A stretch of 64,000 nt of DNA, taken from positions 186,001 to 250,000 of the forward strand of contig OY978102.1 in NCBI GenBank assembly GCA_963854735.1, read 5' to 3'. Below, one piece after another: positions 1-11,737 of the stretch. Position 1 is the first letter of the stretch, and each line of letters opens with the position of its first letter. The position numbers were made by a program, and so were the translations under genes. The DNA comes from Marvania coccoides. Lineage: Eukaryota; Chlorophyta; Trebouxiophyceae; Chlorellales; Chlorellaceae. The notes below the pieces were generated by a model, which was not told the origin of the DNA, searched no databases, and worked only from the letters and a program-made list of their open reading frames with translations.

Positions 1-1946
1 TGCAGAGGTTCCAGCCTGGACTCACTGCTGCACCACTCTCGTACAGGCATGCTGCGCCCCTTTATGCATAATTACTCGACGCTGGCGGCCCGGCAAGCCC
101 GGGCCAAGCAGCCGGCCGCAGCGCCCGAGTGCTACATCAAGAGTGAGTTCTTTTGGCGTGTATTTTAAAGGGAAAATTATCGATTTTTGTTTGGTTGCAT
201 ATCTCAAAACGTTGCTCTAGTTTTAACTTTCATCCATACTTATTTTTTTATTGAGTTTTTCCTTAAAATTTTCCGTTTGCAGTCATGCCTCAGGTGCGCT
301 ACCGCACGCTGCTGCGCTTCAGCGCCCGGGACGTCAAGTCCCACGCCCCTCCGGCCGTTGGCGCCAGCCTCGCCGGCGGCCCTTCCTTCCCCGCCGCCAG
401 AACTTCGCTCGGCACCGTGAGGGTGCTGCAAGACCTGCGCTCCCCTGGCAACCTCGTGCTCACCTGGCAGCGGGCGAAGCCCGCGGCGCAGGAAGCCTCC
501 TCGGAGCCCAGCAGCAGCACTTCTTCTTCTGCCGCTGAAACCGCATCGGAAGAAACGGTGCCGCCACACACCAATACAGATACAACCACCGCCGCCAACA
601 TTCTGGAGCCACTCGACATGTGGCCTGCCTCTCGCCGCCCCCCGGGGTCAATAAATCTCCTTCCAAACCCCCCCTCGGCCCCGCCGTCCTCCTCCTCCCC
701 ACCCGGCCTGTCCGCAGCCGATGCTGCCATATGGTCTTCGTGGCAAGACCCCGCCAACCCGGTAGTCATCCACAACGGCACAGAGTACTGGCTGACCTCC
801 ATTCAGTCGCCGTTCGGCTGCGCCCGCCCCCTCCCTGCAGACTGCGAGGTGCGGGTGTGGTCCTCAGGCTCAGAGGGGCGGCTGATTGGCCTGTCGACGG
901 TGGCAGCGCAGGAGGGCCGCGCCAAGCGCGCTGGGTACGTGTTCTGGATGCCGCACGACGTGAAAGTGGCCAGCTTCGAAGCGGTTCGGATGGAAGCTGC
1001 GTTAAGGTTGCTGGCACGGCCGGCTCTGGAGAGACAGGAGCAGCTGGCGGCAAGGCTTCCGAAGAGGATGATGGGCGTGGAACCTGGCAAGATTGTTCAG
1101 CCCGGGTGGCTCCCCGCGTCCAGCGCAGCAGCGCCCACGGCGGCTCCTCCCAACAAAAAAGCTCCGACGGACGCGTTTGCCGCCTGGGTGCAGAACAGGG
1201 GGCTGGCAACGCGGGTGGCGGTGGTCTCTGTGCTGGTGGTTGCGCTGCTGGTGCTGCTGGTGTGGAACCTGCTCGCGGGGGCAGTGCAGGCAGTGAGGAG
1301 CTATGGTGTGCAGCGAAAAATCGGCCGAAACGCTGCTGCCGCCCCCGCTGATGACGACGCGGTGGTTGCAGCTGGCAGCAGTCAAGCCGCTCATCAGCAG
1401 CAGCCGCAGAGCACGCACACTGCTGATTCTGAGCCTGCTCGTGCCGCGCCGGTGCCCCCCTCCTCCGCCTCCCCTGAAGCAGCATCGTTGGCATCTGTCA
1501 TGGCCATCGACGCTGCAGCAGCCGAAGCGTCGGCCGCAGACGAGCCCTTCCCGCCGGTTCCCACCGCCGAGGACGAGCTCTCCACCTGGGAGGCCAGCTT
1601 CCGGCTGGCTTCCCCGCAGCAGGCGGAGGCGATGCTGCGTGGCGTGCTGGGCCGCGCCGTGCCGGCCCCCAGCCACGAGGCCGTGCTGCGGGAGCTGCTG
1701 GAGGCGTCGCTCATCAAGCCGCTGCTCACGCTGGGTCCTATGGAGCCCGCCATTGCCGCCCATCTGACTAAGCAGCAGTCGGTATGGGAGATGCATACCC
1801 TGCGGGCTGCCGCTGCCTGGGCAGCCTCCAGGAGCGCCGCAGGAGCGGGGCAGCGCGCCGATTCCGCTGCTGCCGCCACGCCCGCTGCAGTGCCCCCCCC
1901 GGCGCCGCCCCGGGATGAGAAAAAGGCGCCTGAAGGCCCTCGCTAA
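1..1946 (+). CDS. 3' part of unrecognised single-pass membrane protein
   Basis: Partial gene: the reading frame is open from the window edge. Exon 1..142 joins exon 283..1946 through a GT-AG intron (143-282); the split codon restores an Ile. The visible product is about 600 residues. It has a conserved-looking globular part (around bases 750-1090, with NGTEYWLTSIQSPFG and GYVFWMPHDVK), then one strongly hydrophobic membrane segment (about bases 1206-1285), then a long Ala/Pro/Ser-rich, probably disordered tail. No domain I recognise, so I assign no function. The gene continues upstream of base 1. Codon use is very GC-rich, like most of its neighbours. The C-terminal tail-anchor-like placement of the membrane segment followed by about 220 low-complexity residues is the main structural clue. 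Confidence 0.75.
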
Positions 1947-2468
1947 TTAGCTACATACCTCTTCTTCCCTCTCTAGAAAATAAAAAAAATTAAGCTACGT
2001 TATGACCTAGTACCTGTATCTCCTTTCTTCAACAAATCTAACGCATGTGTGTGATTTCCTTCTTTCTTTCTTTCTTTTTTCTTCTTTTTTTCCCACATTC
2101 TTTTTTTTTCATGTTTTAGGCACAAGCCTGAAAAATATATGCCATTCAAATTCTTTTCTTGTGTTTTTCAATGCATTTTTTTTCTCCCCGCCCCCCCCCC
2201 ATGTTTTTCTTCTTCTGGACACTCGCTGATTTTAGCCTCCACCCTTGTGTTTTTCTTCCAATCTCTACAATACCATACAAAACATACAGTTGTACCATTA
2301 CAAAAAGAATGTTATAATGCCTCTGCCTCTTGCTTGTAAACCACACAGATGTTTTCTCTTCAAAAATGAAATTAGAAATGAAAAGAACTACTCTTCTACA
2401 ACAGCTTTAGGGTTTAAAACCATCACGTCATTCGACTCGCACTTCCTTTATTTATTTACTTGTTGCCA
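1947..2468. other. Intergenic, tail-to-tail
   Basis: Spacer between two convergent genes. It is pyrimidine-rich on the plus strand (T/C tracts around 2050-2230, with a C run near 2190) and otherwise AT-rich. I see no coding signal; presumably 3' untranslated sequence of both neighbours. Confidence 0.6.
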
Positions 2469-3389
2469 TCACTGCTGCTCCAGTTGCTGTCGCCTTGCCG
2501 CCCTCGCCTTTTCCCGCTCCTCCTCAGCCGCATCCATCTGGGCCGCCAGCTCCTGCTGCTGCCGCAGCAGCTTCATATCCTCCGACGATAGCCCTCGTCG
2601 CGCCGACAGCCGCATCCGCTGCGCCTCTTCCTCCTCCTCGGTCACCTCTTGTTTCACAGCGAAAGGGTGGTTTTCTGGCAGTTCGATTGAGTCGAGGTTG
2701 ATAGGACCGCCGTCCCGAGAGATTTCCTGCCGCCGTCGCCACCGAGCGGCCTCCACCTGCTCAGGGGTGAGGTCCTCGTACTGCATCTTCTTCAGCCCGC
2801 GCATGGCCCCTGTGAGAACGATAGAACGCAATAAATTTAGGAGCGCGCAATATGGGTAATTTAGAAAAAAAGGGAAAAGGGTGGAAGTCTACTATGTAGA
2901 TCCATAAATTAAAACTCGGCAAAAACTCACGTTTGTACTGCTCTTCCGCTGGGTTGCCTCGAGCCGCCAGCGCTCGTTTCCTGCAAATGAAAATAGCATC
3001 AGCGGCGAGGAATTAGTTCATCATAAATATCGTGCTGTGCCTCGCTCCAAAGGAAATGAAACCTGTAGAAAGAGCCTCAACGCTCACCTGCGCCTGGCCA
3101 TGGCTCCGATGGTTCGCATCACCACAAACAGAGCGAGGAAACCAGTGCCGGCGATGACGTACCAAGGCGTCGATGCTGCGGTGGCGGTGGGGACTGCAGG
3201 GGGAGGGGTGGGATCCACGCTGACATAAACCTGCGCCTCAGACACCACAGGATCCTCACTCCCAGGCGATGCCACCGCCTGCACGGGTCTGGTGCGCCTG
3301 GAGGGTGAGATCACACGAGAGCAGAGGAGAGGGGCAGCGAGGAGCCCCGCGGAGCGGGGCGCAGCGAGGTGAAAGCTTGTGACATGCAT
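2469..3389 (-). CDS. Small predicted plastid membrane protein
   Basis: Three exons on the minus strand: 3389-3088, 2980-2931 and 2809-2469, all with GT-AG borders; the spliced frame is intact at 230 residues. The N-terminus is Ala/Ser/Arg-rich and looks like a chloroplast transit peptide (SRRTRPVQAVAS near residue 35-45). One membrane segment follows (WYVIAGTGFLALFVVMRTIG), then a very basic stretch (ARRRKRALAARG) and an acidic/basic coiled-coil-like C-terminus rich in Glu, Arg and Gln. I know of no characterised family; the arrangement resembles uncharacterised plastid membrane proteins of plants and algae. Head-to-head with the Rab GDI gene, start codons 411 bp apart. Confidence 0.8.
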
Positions 3390-3799
3390 TCGCCGAAGTT
3401 TTAAATTAAATGACTGAGAAATGGGGGACAGAGCGGACGACAAAGATGACTGAAATTTGAAAATTTCAGAGTTATTAGCCAATTTTGAGTGCCAGAACAC
3501 GTTGATTGCGGCTTTGAAAACTTTAAATTAATCTGGTTCCCACGCAATGACTCTCCTGTCGCTAAAATGGCCATCCAGTTGAGGCCTTTCCAGTCACTGA
3601 GTGGGACGACTCGACGACGCTTACACGCCGTGCTCATTATAAGATATTATTATTTCAAACACGAGTTACTTTAGCCTTCGCATCTGTCCTTGTGGGCACC
3701 TCTGCCTTTGTTCGATCTCGCAATCTCATCACATTTTAAGGCACTTTTCGCACTCCCAGGCCCATTCCTTGCGTTGCCCAAGCGTGCCAAACAACAGCC
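3390..3799. promoter_or_regulatory. Divergent promoter region
   Basis: The 410-bp interval separates two start codons facing away from each other, so it must hold both 5' untranslated regions and promoters. No TATA-like or other defined element stands out. Confidence 0.4.
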
Positions 3800-6091
3800 A
3801 TGGATGAGGAGTACGATGCGATCGTGCTCGGCACGGGTCTGAAGGAGTGCATCATCTCTGGCCTGCTGTCTGTCGATGGCCTCAAGGTGCTGCACATCGA
3901 CCGCAACAACTACTACGGCGGTCAAGCAGCATCGCTGAGCCTCAACCAGGTGCGTCGCGACCCCCCCCCTTCACCCCGCTTTTCTGTTGTTTCACTTTAC
4001 TTTTGCGTCCACCGCTCTTACCCCTCCTGGCCCTTTTTTTGCAGCTCTACGAGCGCTTCCGCCCCAATGAGAAGCCCCCCGCGCCGCTGGGTGCTTCTAG
4101 GGACTATAACGTCGACCTGGTGCCCAAATTCATCATGGTACGCACCCAAGAACAATCATTTGTCTATCCATTACGAGCCCCGTCCCATTTTTTTTGTTTT
4201 CGTTCTATTTTTTTTCGTTTTTTTTTCATTTTTAGGCCAATGGCAACCTGGTGAAGGTGCTCATCCACACCGACGTCACCAAGTACCTGGAGTTCAAGGC
4301 AGTGGACGGCTCGTTTGTGCTGCAAAAGGGCCGCGTTGAAAAAGTCCCCGCCTCCGACTGGGAGGCACTCAAGTCCCCGCTGATGGGGCTGTTTGAGAAG
4401 CGCCGCGCAGCCAAGTTTCTGTCGTACTGCCAGCAGTACGACCCTCTGAACTCTGCCACGTGGCGGGCGTGGGACCTGTCCAGAATGAGCATGCACGAGC
4501 TGTACGCGCAGTTTGGGCTGGACGTGATGACCATCGACTTCCTGGGGCACGCCGTGGCGCTGCACAGCGACGACAACTACATGCAGAGGGTATGAGGAGT
4601 AACTAATGATTCGCGAGATGAAATCTTCTTGCTGCAACATGATACCTCTCTTTGCAATCAAATGTATAGATCTTTAATCCAGGTTGTAGTGATCGTACTC
4701 CTCTGAGTACCTCTCTTTTCTCTCTAAACCCCATTTCCTCATATTTGAGAATTCATTTTTCACTTCCTCCGTCCCTTTCGCAGCCCGCCCAGCCCACTGT
4801 GCTGAAGATCAAGCTCTACTACGAGTCCATGATGCGCTACGACGGCCTCACCTCCCCCTACATCTACCCCCTCTACGGCCTGGGCGAGCTGCCGCAAGCG
4901 TTTGCCCGTCTTTCGGCAGTACACGGCGGAACGTACATGCTGGATCGCCCTGACGTAGCAGTGGTGTACGACGCTGCGGGGGTGGCCACGGGGGTGACGG
5001 CGGGCGGGGAGACGGCCAAGGCCAAGATGGTGGTGGGAGACCCCTCTTACTTCACAGACAGGGTGAGTTTTCTTAAAGGGAAACGAGAAAATTGATTTTT
5101 CGTTCGAGTTTCCGTCGAATTTGTAGTTTTTATAGTTAATGAAGAGTTTGCGGTTGGTTTGAGCTCTGGGATCGTTCAAAGGGGGCAAATATGTGTGTGT
5201 TGCGGGAAAATTAGATAGGGAAAGGAGGGAGAAGCATCAGGCAATTATAGTTTTATTCACGTCGGAAAAAAAATGTTTTAAAACCACGTTTTCCCTCGCA
5301 GATCATCAAAACGGGGCAGGTGGTGCGCGCCATGTGCATCCTCACCCACCCCATCCCCGGCACAGGCGACGTGCACTCCGCCCAGATCATCCTCCCCCAG
5401 AAACAGGTCGGCCGCAAGAGCGACATCTACGTCTTCTGCTGCTCCTACACGCACAACGTCGCCCCCCGCGACAAGTGGATCGCCTTCGTGTCCACCACCG
5501 TGGAGACCGGCAACCCGCAGGCGGAGCTGGCCCCTGGTTTGGCACTGCTGGGCCACGTCATTGAGAAATTTGTGGAGGTGGTGGATGTGTACCAACCCCT
5601 GGGGGACGGCACAGAGTGAGTGTGTTAGAGAGGTTTTATTACAAGTTTAGCTTGATAGAAAGAAAAATATGATGAAGCGGTTTCTGACGGAGTATTAGAT
5701 GACAGGGGCAATTTATTGCCCCTTCATTCATCCCCTTGGGGGTCTTTGTTTTGTTTTGTTTTGTTTTTTTGAGGAAGGGATTTCTTTTTTTTTCTCTTTT
5801 TTTTCCCGTTATTACTCCGCTCTGCAAAACGCGCTCCGTAGCATTCTATCTCTATCTATTTTTAAATTTCCGAGTTTACTACTTGTGTTCACCTGCTCCC
5901 GTGTCTTCTTTCTTCCTTTCTTTAATTTCTTCTGCAGGGACAAGGCGTTCATCTCCAAGGGCTACGATGCCACCTCCCACTTTGAGACCGAGATCGCTGA
6001 CGTGCTGGACATGTACCACAGAATCACCGGAAAGCCGCTGGACCTGGAGAAAGAAGACCTGCGAAAGGCGCAGGAGCAGGAGGCACACTGA
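3800..6091 (+). CDS. GDI1: Rab GDP dissociation inhibitor
   Basis: Six exons: 3800-3949, 4045-4137, 4236-4589, 4784-5062, 5302-5615 and 5938-6091, all GT-AG, giving 447 residues, the usual length for the family. The product extracts prenylated, GDP-bound Rab GTPases from membranes and recycles them through the cytosol. Diagnostic features are the N-terminal dinucleotide-fold-like motif ([18 protein letters not shown]) followed by [11 protein letters not shown], the Rab-binding-platform region with NPKFIMA-type sequence ([12 protein letters not shown]), the [18 protein letters not shown] segment and the GDPSYF motif, all in the expected order. Only one GDI-like gene is visible. Every intron has a T-rich stretch before the acceptor. 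Confidence 0.96.
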
Positions 6092-6331
6092 ACAGGCAGG
6101 CGCAGCGAGGCAGCAGTTGATTTTTTTTTTCCCTTCTTTTAATAGTACTCTCTGGTAAACATGTTGAACTCTTCATCATTTGGTTCTCATTCTCTTACTG
6201 CTTTTCTTTTGTTTTGCTCTCTTTCTTTTTAAATTTCGGGAAATACTGTGACACTAGGACAGTGTTTGTATAAAAAATTAATCATTGGAAAAATTTTTAT
6301 TATTCATTCGTCAAAATCATCGATATTTGGA

Positions 6332-7248
6332 TCATTTTTCAGACTCTTGACCCATCTCTTTGGCCGCATCGTCCTCCGCCAACGCCGCTAGCCGCGCTTT
6401 CACCCTCGCAATCGCGTCAGCGTCTGCCACGCTCCTCTGCCACGCATCCTCTGCTTCTCCAGCCGAAAAAGTCACGCGGGGGTGGAGAAACTGCATGGCG
6501 CTGGGCTTGTTCACCCTAAACGTGCCATGAATCTCTCTTGCGCCGGTGCATTGGCAGATTGTGGCTGCATTATCTTCTGTGACGCCGCCCCCTGGCATTA
6601 CGCTGATACGGCCGTTGGATTCAGCCACGAGGTCTGCGAGCTGACCCACGCCGTGGAAGGCGGTGGTGTGCCCCCCCGAAGAAAGCACGCGCCGCACGTT
6701 GCAGCCTATGAGCGCGTTGAGGGCCGCCTGCTGGTCCCGTGTGACGTCAAAGGCGCGGTGGAAAGTGAGGTCTAGATCTGGGGCGAAAAGAAGGGACGAA
6801 TATTAATTTGTAGGAAGCATTGGAGAGAGAAACAGACGGGGGGGGGAACAGTTGATGATTACTGAGCGAATCGTTGCTTACCTAACGCGGTACACAGGTC
6901 CCCAAAGTAGGTCGTTTTGTCCACGTCCACGCCACCGTAGGGCGTTAAGAAGCCGAGCACCGCCCCATGAGCGCCACAGCTGGCGGCATGAACAATGTCC
7001 TCCTTGATTATCGACAGCTCGTGATCAGAGTAAAAAAAATCGCCTGCACGGGGGCGCACCAACATGTGCACCTTGCAGGGCGACTGCTGCTGTGCCAGCG
7101 AGCGGCAGGTCGTTTGTAAAATCGAGTGCGACGGCGTCACGCCGCCTTCGATGAGACTGGAACACAGCTCCAGTCGGTCTGCGCCGCCTTCTACTGCTGC
7201 CAAGACGCTCTCGATGCTGTCCACGCACACCTCCAGCGTGTACGGCAT
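6332..7248 (-). CDS. cutC: CutC family protein
   Basis: Two exons on the minus strand, 7248-6882 and 6777-6332, GT-AG intron, 270 residues. This is the single-domain TIM-barrel family originally named for copper homeostasis in bacteria and present in many eukaryotes; its biochemical role is still uncertain. Recognisable signatures are the N-terminal LEVCVDSIES with GGADRLELCS, the HMLVRPRAGDFFYS strand, FHRAFD at the start of exon 2, the SSGG turn and the VMPGGGV phosphate-binding-like loop near the C-terminus. The stop codon lies 240 bp from the convergent GDI stop. Confidence 0.93.
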
Positions 7249-7620
7249 CTGATTTTGACTTATCGCCTATTTTAAGTTAGTTAGAGCTTATTAAATTTTC
7301 TCTGCCTCGGCGGCCTTTTGTTTCTTCCATGCTTCCATATAGCATACGCGTTTTTTAATCAATCAAATATCGCTGCTGGACGAGAAAATGATCTTCTTGG
7401 GACTACTGCCACGTCGACAATCATTTTTTAATTTAATTCCTTAGGGCAAAAAAATTTGCTGCGAGAATGCAAAAGAACTGGTTTTATAAGAATTTGCATG
7501 ATCAAGCCATAGCCGCAAAAAAGCAAGCAAATCGACTTTCCATTTTTTTTTTAATGAAAGGTTGTTTTACACACGAACGCTCTCTGAACGCCCGCAGATT
7601 TGCTTTCGCTCAAGCCCGCC
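7249..7620. other. Intergenic
   Basis: AT-rich spacer between the start of cutC and the ankyrin pseudogene. No coding signal, RNA gene or repeat recognised. Confidence 0.5.
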
Positions 7621-9120
7621 ATGTCAAAATGAGCGAGATTCTGCTCCCTGATGACGCACCCACTGCCGTGAAGACCCCCAGCCAGACGGGGGTCAGCGAT
7701 GCCAATTAACTCTTCATTGCGCTGCCAGCGCTGGGGCTTTAGAGCGCGTGAAGCAGCTATTGCTGCTGGATCCAGCAGCGGTAGACGCACGCGCAGAAGA
7801 CCAGTCCACGGCGCTCCTCCTTGCGGGCTTTGCCGGGCGAACAGCGGTGGTGACGGCGCTTCTTGCAGCAGGGGCAGACGCTGAGGCGTTCGACAGAGAC
7901 GGCCGCAACCCGCATCAATTGGCTGCTAGATACGGGCAAAAGGGGACCACGAAGGCTTTGATCACGGCCGGCGTTGACATAAACGCCAGAAGCAGCTGCA
8001 AGTTGCTTGGCGCTACGGCTCTCCACATGGCAGCGTATTGAGACCATCCCAGGGTCGTGGCTAGTCCTCTGAATGCGGGCGCTGGCGTGGAAGCGTGCGA
8101 ATCGGTCTCTGGGGTGACAGCTTTGCACTGCCTGACGCTGGCAGGCGGTTTACGGCGGCAAAGCTGCTGCTCGCTGCCGGGGCCGACACAGAGATCAGGA
8201 CGAAGATGGAAAGTACTGCCCTACATCACACCACTCATAACGGCGATGTAGAGACGGCGGACCTGCTGCTGGAGGTTGGGGCGGACATAACAGCGCGTGA
8301 CTATGACGGAAGCTTTGTGTTGCTTTGGGCCTCTATGGTCAACCAAGCAACCATGATGCAGCACCTATTGCAGTATTAAAAGTTGCTTCTATGCAGTTGC
8401 AAGCGGGGGCGGATTTTACAGACAAAGATGCCTGTTGCCTGTTAAACCGAACTGCCGTGCTCATCGCCGCGGCCATGGGACACGTACGCGTGCTGCAGCT
8501 GCTGATTGCTGCCGAAGAAATGGGAGAATGGACCGCCGCCGCTGCCGCCGCTGCAAACGGCCACACGGCGGCACTGGAGGTGCTGCTCACAGCAGGCGCG
8601 AGCCTTAAAGCTCGAGACCGCCATGGTGGCACCCAGCTGGCCATAGCATCTAGGTACGGACAAGAGGATGCGGTGGTGCTGCTGCTGCGTGCGGGAGCCA
8701 ACAGAAGCACGCAAGACAGGTGCGGGGGGAACTGCCTGTCCATAGGCGCTAATCTATAGGCATGCACGAGTGGCGGAGCTGCTGATTGCTGCCGGGGTGG
8801 AACTGCCTGCAGGGGTGACATGGAAATATTTCAACACATTGGTGGTTTCCCTATCAATACGACGAGCCTGGAGCTCTCTGCAGCGGCCATCCTGGCAGCG
8901 GCAGGCTACCGCAAATGGGACCACTTTCCAGCGGAATGTGAGGGGCTGGAGAAGGCGTTGTGGCGTTTCGGTGCCATCCTGGCGACCTCGGCCAGCTGTT
9001 TCTAAAATTGATGGCAGAAGCGAGGAGAGTGTGCGAACCGTGCTGCTGAGCCTGCACCGCTACATACCAGAGCTGCAGGACAGGCTGTGCATGGGAATTT
9101 TGGCTGGTGTGCTGGAATGA
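7621..9120 (+). pseudogene. Decayed ankyrin-repeat gene
   Basis: Ankyrin-repeat sequence can be followed for about 1.4 kb, but only by changing frame. A possible ATG at 7629 runs into a stop at 7707-7709 while ankyrin sequence continues in another frame. That frame stops at 8039-8041. It continues past the stop, shifts near 8150, stops again near 8379, resumes in the third frame to 8759, and shifts again. The last 200 bases carry the C-terminal domain of the intact paralogue at 57.9-59.2 kb (GYRKW...GLEKAL..., then VRTVLLSLHRYIP...GIL), but in three separate frames. At least five lesions make it a pseudogene; one or two of the shifts could in principle be unrecognised introns, but not all. 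Confidence 0.85.
8908..9112 (+). repeat. Direct duplicate, copy 1
   Basis: About 200 bp near-identical to 12299-12504, same orientation. I count only one clear internal mismatch (T at 8972 versus C at 12362) before the copies diverge near 9107. Weaker similarity resumes at the shared TTGTATGTGCAACCC downstream. The segment is the 3' end of the ankyrin pseudogene. Confidence 0.9.
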
Positions 9121-9346
9121 TTCAAGGAATTGGACAGGGGACTTTGTTCATATTGTATGTGCAACCCCCAGAGATCGATTGATTGTTTGCTACCATGGGT
9201 ATTAAAATATATCAATAGAGTTTGTGTAGTTTCACATTGTACCTTTTCTCACATCGTAAACTACAGATGACACGTATTTTGCGTCGCAACGTGTTGTTTT
9301 TGTTATATTAATTATAGAATAGTATAGTATCGATATCTCTCCCTGT

Positions 9347-11737
9347 CTAGAACAGTTTCATGATTTCAAAGGGGCGGCGGCATATGGGGCAGGGCTGGCC
9401 TGCGCTCTCCAAGTCGGTGGCGCAGCGGGCGCAGCAGCAGCGGTGCATCCTGAATAAACATTTTTTTTTTTTTTTTTGTAATTTATTAAGAGCATCAGCC
9501 GAACAGTTAAGTCTTTCCCAAAATGCAATGCAACTCACTCTTTGTCTTGAACGTGCACGAGAACAACGCTGCACGCACGCTCCATGCAAATCACGCACAT
9601 TGCGCTTGCGTTGGAATCGGAAAAAGTAGCAAAGGCAGCGGCAGATGAAGAGGCAGGCATCGCAACAGCTGCAGCGAGGGTGGAAGGGGTGGGCGGAGGC
9701 TGTGTTGCACGCTCTACAGCCAACATTCTCGCCAGGTCGCTCAGCAGCGCTTGAAACGTGGGCCTGTTCTGAGAATTGCGATCCGTGCATCTGGAGATGA
9801 GGTTGGTGTAAGTGTCAAACGTCTCTGGCGCAGCAGGAGCAGGACCGGGACAGTGCGTCTGTGGTGGAGTCGGCAGCTCCTTTCCACCGACTACCGCAGA
9901 GTAGATCTGCAAGAAAGTAAATTGAGCATTAGAGGATGGGGGTGATGTCTTTTTTCCTTCGCCCGTGCAATACGAAAAAGAATTAAAAAATGCCCGCTGT
10001 TCCCGTTGCATTTTATTTTTTTTAGAAAATAGGAGGGCGCACCATGTACATGTTGTTGTTAAGATGGCTCCAGGGCAGCTCCCACGTCCGCAGCTCCCAC
10101 AAAACAACGCCGAATGAGTACACGTCGCTCGATGGCAGCCATTTCCCGCTTTCTATCACCTCCGCCGCAAGCCATCGGGGATTCATGTTTGACGCTGTGC
10201 TGCCCGCCGTCATCTCAGCGGTAGCTTCCTCCACCAGCCTGCCCAACCCCAGGTCTGACACTTTAACACGCCACCCAGAGTCCACGAGCAGGTTGGGAGA
10301 CTTTAGGTCTCGGTGTAAAACCTGAGGCGACCGCTGGTGCAGGTGAGCCATTCCGGCTGCTGCATCCAGCGCAATCTGCAGCCGACGATCCCACGTAAAC
10401 ATCGCTGCTAGCACAGCGTCATTTTTCGCTCGCCGTAAAAGCCCAAAGAGCGAGCCTCGCGAACACTTTTCTGTGACAATGCATGGTGGGGTGGCGCAGA
10501 CGCCTAAGAAGGGCACAACGTGGGGGTGCCGAATTGAAGCAAGCAGGGTGGCCTCTTTTTGAATTTTGGTCACCAAAGACTCGGAAAAATCCTCGCCCTG
10601 TTCAAAATTGAATATTTTGACAGCCACCTCGCTGCTTCCTCCCCTGCCGTGCCATGTAGCAGAGTAAACCTTGCAAAACGCGCCGCTACCAAGCAGCTCG
10701 TTTATCTGGAACTCGCTGTAGTCAATGGCCCACATATGGTGAACTGATGTGGGCGATGGAGTTGTTGTAGGGGCCAACGCATCACGTTGCTCTTGCTCCT
10801 GAATGGGGGTGGAAAATGCTGTTAAAATTACAGGAAGATAAAGCCGCAATTTAAAACACGCAGATGTGTTAGATACCAGGGGGGTTTGGGCTCCTGGGTC
10901 TTCTAAAATGAGGACCGTGGCTGGCAACATTGAAATGGCAGGAGGACAAACATCCAGCGGCTGCGGTGTTGTTGAGGCGACTTGAGGCGCGTCCACAAGC
11001 TCAAGGCATCTGAGTTTCTCTGCAGCTTGTATCAGCGCCTCTTTGCAAAGGGCATCATACTTTGGCAGCGGTATTGCTTTAGTGGACCCGCCGCGAATCA
11101 GTATTTCCATGCAACGACAGTCCTCTTCCTGATCTGCAATTACCGTTGCGTCGTTTTCAAACCAAAGTTCGCCTACATTGGTAGCAACGCCCCCCGTGGC
11201 GCCGCCAGCCTGCAAATTCAGCATGGCCTTCTTGTAGGGATGATGACCATGAGAAGCTGCCAATAACAATGCCGTCCAGCCATCCTTACTGCCACGGGTT
11301 AATGAGGCGCCATGGCTGATTAAGATCTCTAGGCAGTGGGCGTGCCCCATTTTTGCTGCAACCATCAAAGCCGACCAGGAGTCATTGTCGACAATGTCCA
11401 CAAAGGCTCCGTGATTAATTAGGACCTCCAGACAGCGGGCTTGCCCGTTTGAAGACGCGTAGATCAGCGCCGTCCAGCCACCGTGATCAACACGATTCAC
11501 CGTAGCGCCGCGGCCGATAAGGATCTCCAGGCAGTCAGAGTGCCCCGATTTAGCAGCAGCCATCAAAGCCGTAACTCCATAGGCGTTGGCGATATCTACA
11601 GAGGCGCCAAGATCGAGGTGAGCCTCCAGGCTGCGGGGCAACCCATTTTGAGCTGCAGCAATCAGCTTTAGGCCTGCCCTCGAAAGTCCGTTTGCAGCCT
11701 CAGATGACGTCGCCTGGGATGAAACACATGCACCCAT
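9347..11737 (-). CDS. Ankyrin-repeat / TKL kinase / RING-like protein
   Basis: Minus-strand exons 11737-10043, 9906-9539 and 9449-9347 give 721 residues. In order: an N-terminus MGACVSS of the N-myristoylation plus palmitoylation type; about five ankyrin repeats (residues 25-190); a linker; a tyrosine-kinase-like Ser/Thr kinase domain (about 340-650) with GSGAFCKV glycine loop, the AVKIF lysine, HRDLKSPN catalytic loop, DLG in place of DFG, and a WLAAEVIE activation-segment end; then a C-terminal RING-like zinc motif (CVIC ... HRCCCARC ... CPIC). The third RING ligand, normally Cys two before the His, is not visible. A 78-bp in-frame segment (10876-10799) has intron-like borders and may be spliced out, leaving 695 residues. 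Less GC-rich than its neighbours. The whole gene sits between the two pseudogene duplicates. Function: presumably membrane-tethered signalling (inferred). Confidence 0.85.

Noticed and set aside
620..1796. Several overlapping frames on both strands of the first gene
   Set aside because: Arg/Pro/Ala-rich shadows of a high-GC exon; only one frame joins the upstream exon through a good intron.
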